Shown here one piece after another: positions 16,402-25,862 of a stretch of DNA of 64,000 nt; position 1 is the first letter of the stretch, and every line of letters begins with the position of its first letter. The notes beneath the pieces were generated by a model. The model made no database searches. It saw nothing but the letters and a program-made list of their open reading frames with translations, and had not been told where the DNA came from. The translations under genes were made by a program, and so were the position numbers. The DNA is from Caballeronia hypogeia (GTDB taxonomy: Bacteria; Pseudomonadota; Gammaproteobacteria; Burkholderiales; Burkholderiaceae): positions 16,803 through 80,802 of the forward strand of contig NZ_FCOA02000033.1 of NCBI RefSeq assembly GCF_001544875.2. The letters are read 5' to 3'.

Positions 16402-18090
16402 CTATGCGGCTTGCGCGTCGAATCGTTTGCCGGGGATCGCGTCGAGCAGCGTGCGCGTGTACGCATGTTGCGGCGCCCGCCATATCTCGCGATGACCTCC
16501 GCTCTCGACGATGCGCCCGCCATGCATCACATGCACGCGATCGGCGATATAGCGCACCACCGAAAGGTCGTGCGAGATGAAGAGATACGCGAGCCCGAGA
16601 TCGCGCTTCAGCTCGACGAGCAGATTCAGGATCTGCGCCTGTATCGATACATCGAGCGCGGAGACCGGTTCATCGCAGATCAGCAGCGCGGGCTCCAGCA
16701 CGAGCGCGCGCGCAATGCCGATGCGTTGCCGCTGACCGCCGGAAAACTCATGTGGATAGCGATCGAGCGCGGTGTTCGGCAAGCCGACCCGATCGAGCAT
16801 CGAAGTGGCGCGGCGGCGCCGTTCGCGCGCATCGGCGATGCCGTTGACGGCCATCACCGTGTCCAGTATTTCGCCCACGCTGCGGCGCGGATTCAGCGAC
16901 GCATACGGGTCCTGGAACACCATCTGCACCTGCGCGCGCAATGGCCGCAGTACACGTTCGGAAAGCGCCGTGATATCCGCGCCGCGCCAGTGAATCGCGC
17001 CGCCCGATACGGGCACGAGCCGCAGGATCGCTTTCGAGAGCGTCGATTTTCCGCAGCCCGACTCGCCGACGAGACCAACCGTCTCGCCGCGCGCGATATC
17101 GAACGACACGCCATCGACGGCGCGCAACGCGCCCTTGCCATGCCGATGCGCGTACTCGACTTTCAAGTCGCGCAACGAAAGAAGCGGCGCTTCGTCGTCG
17201 AATTGAGTATCCGGCACGCGTATCGGCGCGAGCGGCGTGACGTTGAACGCGGACTTGCCATCGGCACTCGGAATGTGGCGAATTTCCGGCAGCTTCCAGT
17301 CGCGATAATGCAGCTCCGTGGCCACGTTCAGCGACGCGCCCAGCAAGCCGCGCGTATAAGCATGCCGTGGCCGCGTAAAGAGTTGCGCGACCGGCGCTTC
17401 CTCCACCTTCTCGCCCGCGAGCATCACGGCGACGCGATCGGCGTGCTCCGCGACCACGCCGAGATCGTGCGTGATGAGCAGCAGCGACATCGACAATTCG
17501 CGGCGCAACTCAGCCAGAAGATCGAGAATGCGCGCCTGTATGGTCACGTCGAGCGCGGTGGTCGGTTCGTCGGCGATGAGCAGACGCGGACGGCACGCCA
17601 CCGCCATCGCGATCATCACGCGCTGACGTTGCCCGCCCGAAAGCTCGTGCGGAAAGTCGGACACGCGCCGATGCGCTTCGGGAACGTGCACGAGATCGAG
17701 CAGTTCGACCGCGCGCCTGTGCGCAGCTTGCTTCGAGAGCCGTTCATGCCGCCGCAAGGTTTCGACGATCTGCGCGCCGACCGGCAGCACCGGGTTCAGC
17801 GAGGTCATCGGTTCCTGGAAGATCATCGATATCTGGCTGCCGCGCAGATCGCGCATGTCGCGCGGACTCAGCGCGAGCACGTCGCGCCCGTCGAAACGCA
17901 CGCTGCCGGAGACCACGCCCGGCTCGGGCACGAGGCGCATCAGTGAGAGCGCCGTCGCGGACTTGCCGCAGCCGGATTCGCCGACGAGCGCAAGCGTCTC
18001 GCCTTCCGCGATATCGAGGTCGAGGCCGCGCACCGCCCGATGCGCGCCGAAATTCACGCGCAGATCGCGTACTTCGAGAAGATTCGTCAT
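16402..18090 (-). CDS. Dipeptide/glutathione-type ABC transporter, double ATPase
   Basis: Fused ATPase of 562 aa with two complete nucleotide-binding domains. The first has GESGCGKSATALSLM and LSGGQRQRVMIAMAV; the second has GESGCGKSTLSKAIL and FSGGQRQRIGIARAL, and each is followed by a LL(L)ISHDL-type switch. This corresponds to DppD plus DppF in one chain, as in GsiA. The ATG at 18090 lies 13 nt after the permease stop. It serves the binding protein and permeases at 18.1-21.7 kb. Coupling to SfnB- and NtaA-like enzymes implies an organosulfur substrate. Confidence 0.92.
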   Translation of the reverse strand: MTNLLEVRDLRVNFGAHRAVRGLDLDIAEGETLALVGESGCGKSATALSLMRLVPEPGVVSGSVRFDGRDVLALSPRDMRDLRGSQISMIFQEPMTSLNPVLPVGAQIVETLRRHERLSKQAAHRRAVELLDLVHVPEAHRRVSDFPHELSGGQRQRVMIAMAVACRPRLLIADEPTTALDVTIQARILDLLAELRRELSMSLLLITHDLGVVAEHADRVAVMLAGEKVEEAPVAQLFTRPRHAYTRGLLGASLNVATELHYRDWKLPEIRHIPSADGKSAFNVTPLAPIRVPDTQFDDEAPLLSLRDLKVEYAHRHGKGALRAVDGVSFDIARGETVGLVGESGCGKSTLSKAILRLVPVSGGAIHWRGADITALSERVLRPLRAQVQMVFQDPYASLNPRRSVGEILDTVMAVNGIADARERRRRATSMLDRVGLPNTALDRYPHEFSGGQRQRIGIARALVLEPALLICDEPVSALDVSIQAQILNLLVELKRDLGLAYLFISHDLSVVRYIADRVHVMHGGRIVESGGHREIWRAPQHAYTRTLLDAIPGKRFDAQAA

Positions 18091-18103
18091 GGTCGCGTCT
18101 CGC

Positions 18104-19057
18104 TCAGGAACGTTCGCGCAGGCGCGGATTGAGTGCATCGTTGAGGCCGTCGCCGAGCAGGTTGAGCGCGAGCACCGCGAGCACGATCGCCGCGCCCGGC
18201 GCCGCCGTCAGATACCACGCGGTGCGCAGCGCATCGCGGCCCGCGCCGATCATGCCGCCCCACGTCACGACGTTCGGATCGCCCATGCCGAGAAACGACA
18301 GCGACGATTCGATCAGGATCGCGCTCGCGACCATGACCGATGCCGTGACGATCACCGGCGGCAGCGCATTCGGCAGAATCTCGCCGAAGATGATGCGCGC
18401 GCTGGAGAAGCCCTGACTGCGCGCGGCGAGCACGAAGTCGGTTGCGCGCAGCGTGCGGAACTCGGCGCGCACGATGCGCGCGACCGTCGGCCACGACGCA
18501 ATGCCGATGGCGAGCGCGATCACCGTCACGCTCGGCCGCCCGATCGCGACGATCACGATCACGAGCAGGAACGACGGCACGGTCTGGAACAACTCGGTAA
18601 TGCGCACCAGAATGTCGTCGATGACGCCGCCGAAGAAGCCGCCGATCGCCCCGACGAGCGTGCCGATGATGAGCCCGATCGCCGCCGCCGAAGCGCCGAT
18701 CAGAAGCGACACGCGCGTGCCGTGCGCGATGCCCGCGGCGACATCGCGGCCGAGCGAATCGGTGCCGAGCCGGTACAGAGGATCGCTGCCGGGCCACTCG
18801 AACGGTGTCGCGACCATGTCGAGCGGATCGCCCGGAAAGAAGTGCGGCGCGCCGAGCGCGAGCGCGATAAACGCCGCCAGCAGCACGATGCCCGCGAGCG
18901 CCGAAGGATTGCGCAGCAGCGCGCGCCAGACGCCGGGCGAGGCGCGGGCGCGCGATGCGCGCTGCGTGCGGCGCGAGCCGAACAGCGCGCCGGTGAGCTG
19001 ACGCCGCCACGCCGAGCCATCGGCGGATGAAACGAGATCGGTCGAATCGGTAGACAT
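18104..19057 (-). CDS. ABC transporter permease, DppC/GsiD type
   Basis: Permease of 317 aa. After a cytoplasmic Arg-rich N-terminus comes the DppC-typical RNPSALAGIVLLAAFIALALGAP, then PLYRLGTDSLGRDVAAGIAHGTRVSLLIG and the coupling segment DFVLAARSQGFSSARIIFGEILPNALPP. It pairs with the DppB-type gene 20 nt upstream. The ATG at 19057 is the first with a sensible N-terminus; a start at 19102 would overlap the permease before it. Confidence 0.92.
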   Translation of the reverse strand: MSTDSTDLVSSADGSAWRRQLTGALFGSRRTQRASRARASPGVWRALLRNPSALAGIVLLAAFIALALGAPHFFPGDPLDMVATPFEWPGSDPLYRLGTDSLGRDVAAGIAHGTRVSLLIGASAAAIGLIIGTLVGAIGGFFGGVIDDILVRITELFQTVPSFLLVIVIVAIGRPSVTVIALAIGIASWPTVARIVRAEFRTLRATDFVLAARSQGFSSARIIFGEILPNALPPVIVTASVMVASAILIESSLSFLGMGDPNVVTWGGMIGAGRDALRTAWYLTAAPGAAIVLAVLALNLLGDGLNDALNPRLRERS

Positions 19058-19077
19058 GCGTTTTTCAGTTTGGATGT

Positions 19078-20058
19078 TCAGGCGATGCGCGGATCGAGCC
19101 ACGCCTGCAAGAGATCGACCGCCACGTTGGCGACGATCACGAGCAGCGACGAAAGCAGCAGCACGCCGAGCAGCACGCTGAAGTCACGCGCCATCACGGC
19201 ATCGAGCGCGAGACGCCCGAGGCCCGGCCAGCTAAAGACCGTTTCCGTGACGGCAGCGCCGCCCAGCAGCGTGCCGAAGTGAATGCCGACCATCGTCGTG
19301 AGCGGCATTAGCGCGTTGCGCAGCACATGGCGCACGGTGACGCGCAACGGATGCAGTCCCTTCGCGTGCGCGGTGCGGACAAAATCCTGGCGCTTCACTT
19401 CGAGCATCGCGGCGCGCGTCAGACGCGCATAGATGGCGACAAAAAAAGTCGCGAGCGTCACGGCGGGCAGCAGCACGTGTTTCGCGACATCGGCGAAATA
19501 GGCGAAGCCGCGCAAGGACGCACCCACGGTGACGTCGCCGCCGCTCGGGAGCCAGCCGAGGTGCACCGAGAACAGCACGATGGCGAGCAGGCCGATCCAG
19601 AAGCCCGGCGTCGAATACAAGAGGAGCGCCAGCACCGACAGCACGCGATCCGGCCACTTGCCCGCCCAGTGCGCCATCACCACGCCCAGCGCGATGCCCA
19701 CGACGATCGCCAGCGCGAGCGCCGTGCCCATCAGCAGCAAGGTGTTCGGCAGGCGCGAAAGAATCAGTTGCATGACGGGCGCGTCGTAACGCGGCGAATA
19801 GCCGAGGCTGCCATGCGCGAGATGCGACAGATACGCGCCCAGTTGATGCAGCAACGGCTGATCGAGACCGAACTTCGCGCGCAGCGCCTGCAAGGTTTCG
19901 ACCGTCGCGGAGCCGGATTCGCCGGCGAGCACGTCGGCGGCGTCGCCGGGCATGAGCTTCAGCAGGAAGAAGTTCAGGATCACGATGGCGAGCATCGTCG
20001 GCAGGGCTTGCCATGCGGTGCGCCGGACGATGGCGGCGAAGCGCGTGCGTCGGTTCAT
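19078..20058 (-). CDS. ABC transporter permease, DppB/GsiC type
   Basis: Permease of 326 aa with the DppB signature: membrane span 1 then LKLMPGDAADVLAG, LRAKFGLDQPLLHQLGAYLSHLAHGSLGYS, and the coupling loop RQDFVRTAHAKGLHPLRVTVRHVLRNALMP. The ATG at 20058 is 10 nt after the binding-protein stop. It belongs to the five-part transporter and desulfurisation operon on the minus strand. Confidence 0.93.
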   Translation of the reverse strand: MNRRTRFAAIVRRTAWQALPTMLAIVILNFFLLKLMPGDAADVLAGESGSATVETLQALRAKFGLDQPLLHQLGAYLSHLAHGSLGYSPRYDAPVMQLILSRLPNTLLLMGTALALAIVVGIALGVVMAHWAGKWPDRVLSVLALLLYSTPGFWIGLLAIVLFSVHLGWLPSGGDVTVGASLRGFAYFADVAKHVLLPAVTLATFFVAIYARLTRAAMLEVKRQDFVRTAHAKGLHPLRVTVRHVLRNALMPLTTMVGIHFGTLLGGAAVTETVFSWPGLGRLALDAVMARDFSVLLGVLLLSSLLVIVANVAVDLLQAWLDPRIA

Positions 20059-20068
20059 CGCGTCGGCC

Positions 20069-21679
20069 TCACGCAGCGAGCCAGAGATCGGCGAGATTGC
20101 CTTCCAGCCCTTGCGCCGACACGGTGTGATTGCGCACGCGCCGGTTGGCGAGCGTGACCATGCGCGGCGCGACGAGCGTGAGGATCGGCAAGTCGCGATA
20201 GACGATCTGCTGAAACTGCTGATAGAGGGCGACGCGCTTCTTCTCGTCGGTTTCGATCGACGCCGATTCGAGCAACGCATCCACTTCCGCATTGCTGTAA
20301 TGCGGCGCGTTGGAGAACGGCACGCCGGGGCGGATGTTCTTCGACCAGTAGAGCCGCTGCACGCCCACGCTCGGATCGAACAGCGTGTTCACGCCGATGC
20401 TCGTGAAGTCGAACTGCCGGTCCGCATACACACGCTTGAGAAACGACGGCAGATCCTGCGAGCGCACGGTCACGTCGATGCCCACGCGCGCGAGCGCCGA
20501 CTTCACGTAGTCGGCCTGCCGGCGATACATGTCGCCGTAGGGCAGGAAGTCGTGCGTCAACTGGAAGCGCGCGCCGCCGTTCTTGCGCGGATAGCCCGCC
20601 GCGTCGAGCAGCTTTTCCGCGCTGGCGATATCGAATGCATGCGGCGCGAGCTTCGCGTCGTGATAAGGCGATGCGGGCGTGATCGGCGTCGGCGAGATAT
20701 CGGCGTAACCGTAGGCGATCGTTTTCTGGACGATCTGCGGATTGATCGCATGCGCGATCGCCTGGCGCACGCGCACGTCCTTCAGGATCGGATGCGCGAG
20801 ATTGAAGTCGATTTCCGAGAGCGGTTCGAGAAAGCGATAACCGCGCGTCTCGACGGCGAGTTGCGGCAATTGCGTGAGCCGCGGCAAGTCGGATAGCGGC
20901 ACGGGGTTTTCGCCGCCGAGATCGAGCGCGCCGGTCTCGAACGCGGCCGAGCGCGCGGCGGCATCGGGAATCACCTTGAACACGAGTGCGTCGATGTACG
21001 GTTTGCCCGCGTCCCAGTAATCCGGATTGCGTTCATAGACGATGCTCGCGCCGCGCGTCCACGACTTGAAGCGGAACGGCCCCGTGCCGACCGGCGCGTT
21101 GTTGTGCGGGTTCGCGAGCGGATCGCCATTGGCGTAGAGATGCTTCGGCACGATGGGCGACTCACCCGCCGACAGGGCCTTGAGCAGATACGGCGCGGGC
21201 TTCGACAGTTCGATGATCGCGGTGCGCGCATCGGGCGTCGACACGCGCGTCACGTTGGCGAAGGTGCTGCGTCCGCGCGGATGGATCGATTTCAGCAGAT
21301 CGACGGAGAACGCCACATCCGCCGACGTGAACGGCTCGCCGTCGTGCCATTTCACGTTCTGGCGCAGCGTGAAGGTGTATTTGAGGCCGTCCGGGCTCAC
21401 GTTCCATGCGGTCGCGAGTTGCGCCTTCGGCTTCAGGTCGAAGTCATACGCGAGCAGGCCTTCGAGCACTTTGGAACTTGCCACGAGCGCCGGCCCCGTC
21501 GTCTGGAAGATCGAGACGAGCACGGGCGGCTCGGGGTTGATCAGCATGTTGAGCGTGCCGCCGCGCCTGGGCGCTGCGTTGAGCGATGCGTCTTGCGCGA
21601 ATGCGAGCGAGGACAGGCTGGCCGACGCGAGCGCCGCGCCGGATGAGACCAGAAAATCACGTCGATTGAAGCCTGCCAT
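20069..21679 (-). CDS. ABC transporter substrate-binding protein, DppA/SBP_bac_5 family
   Basis: Periplasmic protein of 536 aa with a twin-arginine signal (NRRDFLVSSGAALASASL, cleavage near AFA). SBP_bac_5 landmarks include GLLAYDFDLKPKAQLATAW, FTLRQNVKWHDGEPFTSADV and ASIVYERNPDYWDAGKPYID. It is the first gene of the operon that continues through two permeases, a double ATPase, an SfnB-like and an NtaA-like enzyme. By eye only three Met and no Cys follow the initiator in 536 aa, which fits expression in sulfur starvation. The ligand may be a peptide-like thiol, thioether or sulfone. Confidence 0.92.
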   Translation of the reverse strand: MAGFNRRDFLVSSGAALASASLSSLAFAQDASLNAAPRRGGTLNMLINPEPPVLVSIFQTTGPALVASSKVLEGLLAYDFDLKPKAQLATAWNVSPDGLKYTFTLRQNVKWHDGEPFTSADVAFSVDLLKSIHPRGRSTFANVTRVSTPDARTAIIELSKPAPYLLKALSAGESPIVPKHLYANGDPLANPHNNAPVGTGPFRFKSWTRGASIVYERNPDYWDAGKPYIDALVFKVIPDAAARSAAFETGALDLGGENPVPLSDLPRLTQLPQLAVETRGYRFLEPLSEIDFNLAHPILKDVRVRQAIAHAINPQIVQKTIAYGYADISPTPITPASPYHDAKLAPHAFDIASAEKLLDAAGYPRKNGGARFQLTHDFLPYGDMYRRQADYVKSALARVGIDVTVRSQDLPSFLKRVYADRQFDFTSIGVNTLFDPSVGVQRLYWSKNIRPGVPFSNAPHYSNAEVDALLESASIETDEKKRVALYQQFQQIVYRDLPILTLVAPRMVTLANRRVRNHTVSAQGLEGNLADLWLAA

Positions 21680-21991
21680 GTAATGCCGTTCCTCTGTGTG
21701 CGTTGTTCGATGACGGCATGTGCTGCGCCGCATCCGCTCACGATAAAGGGGCATCGCAAGCGGGGGAACGAAGGCTTCGGCATATGAAAAGCATGCGATT
21801 CGGAAAAGCTTGTGACGCGGCGTGCAAAGTCATTTGATCCGCGAAGACGAAGCAAGGCTTTGCTTTGCCTGAAAAGCAAAGCATAAAAAACCGTTTGTCA
21901 TCGCGATACCCGACGCCCTCTAATAGCAAGCTCCTTTTTCGCCTCGCCGCTCATTCAAGCACTCTTCTCTCATGCCCCGCACGGAAACGAC
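21680..21991. promoter_or_regulatory. Divergent promoter region between two sulfur operons
   Basis: A 312-base gap between the SBP_bac_5 operon (minus) and ssuCBA set 2 (plus). It contains no gene I can support. It is AT-rich near 21770-21920 and holds a clear inverted repeat, listed separately. No good copy of the CTTAGCG motif is visible here; GCGATTCGGAAAAGC near 21799 is a weak relative. Confidence 0.5.
21861..21883. promoter_or_regulatory. Inverted repeat TGCTTTGC-N7-GCAAAGCA
   Basis: Perfect 8-base arms around CTGAAAA, about 110 nt before the plus-strand ssuC-like start and 180 nt before the minus-strand binding-protein start. The arrangement suits a shared operator of a dimeric regulator. 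An extra overlapping TTTGC precedes it. Confidence 0.5.
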
Positions 21992-22825
21992 ATGGCCGAC
22001 CTGATCACCCCCCGTACCCGCTATGTCGCGCGGACGAAGCCCGGAGTCGGACTTTCGAAGGCCGCGCTCTATCGATTGCTGTCCTGGATCGTCCCGGCGC
22101 TGGTTGTGCTGCTGTGGGAAGCCGCCGCGCGCCTCGGAGTGATCGCACCGCAAGTTCTGCCGGCTCCGAGCCGGGTCGTCGAAACCGCCCTCGACATGGC
22201 CCGCAGCGGCGATCTCTTCGTTCACCTCGGCGTTTCGCTGCTGCGCGCGGCCGCGGGCTTCGTGATCGGCGGCGCGCTCGGGCTCGCGCTCGGCATTCTG
22301 GTCGGCTTCTCACCGCTGGCGCAGGCGCTGCTCGACCGCCCGATCCAGATGGTGCGCGCCGTGCCCTTTCTCGCGATGCTCCCGCTCGTGATCGTCTGGT
22401 TCGGCGTGGGCGAGATCGCGAAGATATTCCTGGTTTCGCTCGCCGTGCTGTTTCCCGTCTACATCAACACGATGCTCGGCATTCGCCAGATCGACCCCAA
22501 GCTGATGGAGCTTGCAAAGGTCGTCGGGCTGGGACGGGCGGCTATCGTGCGGCGGATCATCCTGCCGGGCGCGATGCCCTCGATCCTCACCGGCGTGCGC
22601 TATGCCCTCGCCCATGCGTGGCTCGCGCTCGTGATCGCCGAAACGCTCGCCACGACCAAAGGCATCGGCTTTCTTGCGATGGACGCCCGCGAATTCCTGA
22701 ATACGAACGTGATCCTTCTGACCATGATCATCTACGCGATCATCGGCGTGGCGGCGGATGCGCTGGTGCGCCTGCTCGAAGCGCGCTTCCTCTCGTGGCA
22801 CGCGAACTACGCAAAGGGAGCGTAA
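21992..22825 (+). CDS. Sulfonate-type ABC transporter permease, set 2
   Basis: SsuC-like permease of 277 aa with LSWIVPALVVLLWEAAARLGVIAPQVLPAPSRV, VRAVPFLAMLPLVIVWFGVGE and NTMLGIRQIDPKLMELAKVVGL. It heads the operon permease-ATPase-binding protein-SfnB-like. The stop overlaps the next start by one base (TAATG). The substrate is probably a sulfonate or sulfate ester differing from that of the first ssu set. Confidence 0.92.
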   Translation: MADLITPRTRYVARTKPGVGLSKAALYRLLSWIVPALVVLLWEAAARLGVIAPQVLPAPSRVVETALDMARSGDLFVHLGVSLLRAAAGFVIGGALGLALGILVGFSPLAQALLDRPIQMVRAVPFLAMLPLVIVWFGVGEIAKIFLVSLAVLFPVYINTMLGIRQIDPKLMELAKVVGLGRAAIVRRIILPGAMPSILTGVRYALAHAWLALVIAETLATTKGIGFLAMDAREFLNTNVILLTMIIYAIIGVAADALVRLLEARFLSWHANYAKGA

Positions 22826-23520
22826 TGATGAGCGCCACCTTCTCCACGACGCTCGCTGTTTCGGTGCGCGGCCTGAAGCGACGTTACGGCAACCGTGTAG
22901 TCATCGATGCGCTGGATCTCGATATCGACAAGGGCGAGTTCGTCGCGCTGCTGGGCGAAAGCGGATGCGGCAAGACCACGCTGCTGCGCGCGCTCGCGGG
23001 GCTCGATCTGCCCGACGCCGGCGCGATCCACGCGCCCGAGCGGCCGTCGGTCGTGTTTCAGGAGCATCGGCTGCTGCCCTGGGCCCCGCTATGGCAAAAC
23101 GTGGCGCTCGGTCATGAGGCCACGGTCGGTCGCACGGGCGCGTCGCGCGCACTCGCGGAAGTCGGGCTCGCCGGCCGCGAGGACGACTGGCCGCGCAATC
23201 TCTCGGGCGGGCAGGCGCAACGCGTCGCACTGGCGCGCGCCCTCGTGCGCGATCCTGCGCTGCTGCTGCTCGACGAACCCTTCGCGGCGCTCGACGCCCT
23301 CACCCGCATCAAGATGCACGGGCTCGTGCGGGAGCTCGTCGCGCTGCATCAGCCGGGCGTGCTGATCGTCACGCATGACGTCGATGAAGCGCTCACGCTC
23401 GCCGACAGGATTCTCGTCATGCGCGCCGGGCGCATCGCCGCGTCCTTCCAGCCGAAAAACCACACGCCGCAGACACTGCGGCCCATTCTGCTCGACGAGC
23501 TCGGCGTCCGGTCCCACTGA
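22825..23520 (+). CDS. Sulfonate-type ABC transporter ATPase, set 2
   Basis: SsuB-like ATPase of 231 aa with Walker A GESGCGKTT, Q-loop FQEHRLLPWAPLWQNV, signature LSGGQAQR and Walker B LLLLDEPFAALD. Two in-frame ATGs stand side by side at 22825 and 22828, behind AAGGGAG; the first overlaps the permease stop. The open frame runs further upstream, but that section is antisense-like noise over the permease. Confidence 0.92.
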   Translation: MMSATFSTTLAVSVRGLKRRYGNRVVIDALDLDIDKGEFVALLGESGCGKTTLLRALAGLDLPDAGAIHAPERPSVVFQEHRLLPWAPLWQNVALGHEATVGRTGASRALAEVGLAGREDDWPRNLSGGQAQRVALARALVRDPALLLLDEPFAALDALTRIKMHGLVRELVALHQPGVLIVTHDVDEALTLADRILVMRAGRIAASFQPKNHTPQTLRPILLDELGVRSH

Positions 23521-23578
23521 GGATCGTCCGCAATGCCGCTCGACAAACCGCTCGCCAAACGACAAGGACTGACCACGC

Positions 23579-24589
23579 ATGACCGATTCTTCACTGAGCC
23601 GCCGCCGGGTGTTGCGCGCGGCGGGAGGCCTTCTGGCCGGCGCCGCCACCGGCAGCCTGTTTCCGGCTTCGACGCGCGCCGCGCAGCCGCGCAAGCTGAC
23701 GCGCAATACCGATATCGTTCGTATCGGCTGGGGCTACGGCAGCCTGCCGGACATCGCGAAGCAGCGCGGCGTGTTCGAGAAGACGCTCGCCGCAAAGGGA
23801 ATCAAGGTCGAATGGATCGGCCCGTTCCCGAACCACGCGCCGTCGATTCAGGCGGTGGTCGGCGGCAGCGCGGACTTCGGCTTCTGGGGCTCGACGACCC
23901 CGGCGCTCGCCGCGATGCTCGCCGGCTCGCCGATCGTCTTCAATGCGTTCGATGTCTATTCGCCGCGCTCGACGTCCATCATCGTCAAGAAGTCGAGCGG
24001 CATTGATTCGGTCGCCGATCTCGCGGGCCGCAAGGTCGCCGTCAATCGTTCCGGGCTGGGCGAGTTCCTGCTGATCGCGGCGCTGGAGAAACATCGCATC
24101 GATCGCGACAAGGTCCAGTTCGTCTACCTGAATCCCCCCGATGCGGCGCCCGCGTTCGCGCAGGGCAAGGTCGACGCATGGTCCATGTGGTCGCCGGGCG
24201 TGGACATCGCGCGCTTCTCGAACGACGCCAAGGACGTCTTCAACGAAGGCCGCGATCTCGACTTCCTGATCGACTACAGCTCGCTCGTCACGCGCCGCAA
24301 GTTCACCGAAGAGAACTCCGAGCTGATACGCGCGGTGATCGACGCGTACCACGTCGAAGGGGCATGGCAGTCGACGCATTCCGCCGAAGCCGAACAGCTC
24401 GTGCAGCGCGAGGGCAAATATCCGGATCAGGTGCGCGACTATCTGGCGAGCCTCAGGCGCGTGAACCAGTTCCACGAGGCCGACGACGCCGCATTCCTCA
24501 CGCAGTTCCAGCGCGCCGCCGACTGGCTCGCGGAGCGCAAGATCATCAACTCGCGCATCAAGGTCGCGGACTACAGCATCAAGGTGTGA
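23579..24589 (+). CDS. Sulfonate-type ABC transporter substrate-binding protein, set 2
   Basis: SsuA-like periplasmic protein of 336 aa with a twin-arginine signal (LSRRRVLRAAGGLLAGAATG). The mature part has VRIGWGYGSLPDIAKQRGVFEKTLAAKG, VVGGSADFGFWGSTTPALAA and GKVDAWSMWSPG. By eye two Met and no Cys follow the initiator. It starts 58 nt after the ATPase stop and is followed at 13 nt by an SfnB-like gene. It is unusual in having the binding protein third in the operon. Confidence 0.9.
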   Translation: MTDSSLSRRRVLRAAGGLLAGAATGSLFPASTRAAQPRKLTRNTDIVRIGWGYGSLPDIAKQRGVFEKTLAAKGIKVEWIGPFPNHAPSIQAVVGGSADFGFWGSTTPALAAMLAGSPIVFNAFDVYSPRSTSIIVKKSSGIDSVADLAGRKVAVNRSGLGEFLLIAALEKHRIDRDKVQFVYLNPPDAAPAFAQGKVDAWSMWSPGVDIARFSNDAKDVFNEGRDLDFLIDYSSLVTRRKFTEENSELIRAVIDAYHVEGAWQSTHSAEAEQLVQREGKYPDQVRDYLASLRRVNQFHEADDAAFLTQFQRAADWLAERKIINSRIKVADYSIKV

Positions 24590-24602
24590 CGGAGACCAGA
24601 CC

Positions 24603-25844
24603 ATGACGGATACGAACCAGACCGAAGCGCGCGGTACGCCACTCGTCTCGCCGCTGTCCGCGTCGCTCGGCTTCGCGGACATCATCACGGAGATCGGCGC
24701 GGGCGCGGCGGCGCGCGAGCGGGAACATCGTCTGCCGCATGAAGAGATCGCGAGCCTGAAGGCGCGCGGTTTCGGCGCACTGCGTCTGCCGGCCGATGCC
24801 GGAGGACACGGGGCGACGCTTGGCGAACTCTTCGTCGTGGCCCGCGATGTGGCGGCGGCGGATTCGAATGTCGCGCACGCCTTTCGCAATCATCTGTGGC
24901 AGGTGGAGGCGGCGCTCGGACATCGCGAGCATCCTTTTCATGCGCACGTGATCGAACTGACCGGACAGCGAAAGACCGTCGGGTTGAGCTTCACCGAAAC
25001 CGATGCGGTCGCGGCCGGTGCGCGCCCGAGCAAGGTGCTCACGCGGCTCGAATGGGACGAGATCCGCCAGGCCTACATCGGCTCGGGCGACAAGGTCTAC
25101 GCGACGGGAAATCTGTATAACGATGCGTTCGTCGGCGTGGCGGTGGAAAGCCGCGATGGACGCACCGTGCAATACGTGCTGGAGCGAAGCGAAGGCGTCA
25201 GCGACCACGACGACTGGCAGGGCTTCGGCCAGCGCCTGACAAGCTCGGGCACGGCGACGTTTCGCGGCGTCGCCGTGCCGCCCGCGCACGTCTATCCGCC
25301 GGACCCGCCACGGCCCGACGAAGCGGCGCCCTGGGGCTTCACCTTCCATCAGGTCTATCTGACCAACTGCATTGCGGGAATCGCGCGGCGCGTGGCGCTG
25401 GACGCCGTGGAGGTGCTTCGCGCGCGCGGGCGCAACTTCTATCACGGCGAGGCTGATCATCCGACCGGCGAGCCCGTGTTGCAGGCGCTGCTCGGGCGCA
25501 TCCGCGCTTACGCCGCGAGCGTCGAAGCAATTGCCGATCGCGCCGTCGCGGCGTTGCAGCGCGCAGCGGATGCACGCGGTACGAGCGATGAATATCGAGC
25601 CACGCTCGCCGCGACCTTCGCGGCCGCGGAAGCGAAGGTCGTGATCGACGATCTCGCGCCGCAGATCGCGAACTGGCTGATCGACCTCGGCTCGGGCTCG
25701 GTCGTCTCGCGCGCGAGCGCGCTGGACCGGCACTGGCGCAACATCAAGGTGATCGCGTCGCACAATCCCCGGCTCTACAAGGAACGCCTGCTCGGACAGA
25801 ACGCGCTCAGCGGACAGCTTCCGCCCACCGGAGCGTTCTTCTGA
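24603..25844 (+). CDS. SfnB/DszC-like flavoprotein monooxygenase (acyl-CoA dehydrogenase fold) (2)
   Basis: Protein of 413 aa with the SfnB/DszC pattern: SNVAHAFRNHLWQVEAAL, LSFTETDAVAAG, DDWQGFGQRLTSSGTATFRGV, and C-terminal DRHWRNIKVIASHNPRLYKERLLG. It lacks the acyl-CoA dehydrogenase catalytic Glu loop. It is the last gene of the set-2 operon and would attack the imported organosulfur compound with reduced flavin from SsuE. By eye it has no internal Met and one Cys in 413 residues, among the poorest in the window. Confidence 0.84.
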   Translation: MTDTNQTEARGTPLVSPLSASLGFADIITEIGAGAAAREREHRLPHEEIASLKARGFGALRLPADAGGHGATLGELFVVARDVAAADSNVAHAFRNHLWQVEAALGHREHPFHAHVIELTGQRKTVGLSFTETDAVAAGARPSKVLTRLEWDEIRQAYIGSGDKVYATGNLYNDAFVGVAVESRDGRTVQYVLERSEGVSDHDDWQGFGQRLTSSGTATFRGVAVPPAHVYPPDPPRPDEAAPWGFTFHQVYLTNCIAGIARRVALDAVEVLRARGRNFYHGEADHPTGEPVLQALLGRIRAYAASVEAIADRAVAALQRAADARGTSDEYRATLAATFAAAEAKVVIDDLAPQIANWLIDLGSGSVVSRASALDRHWRNIKVIASHNPRLYKERLLGQNALSGQLPPTGAFF

Positions 25845-25862
25845 TCGCGGCAGCCTTGTGTT

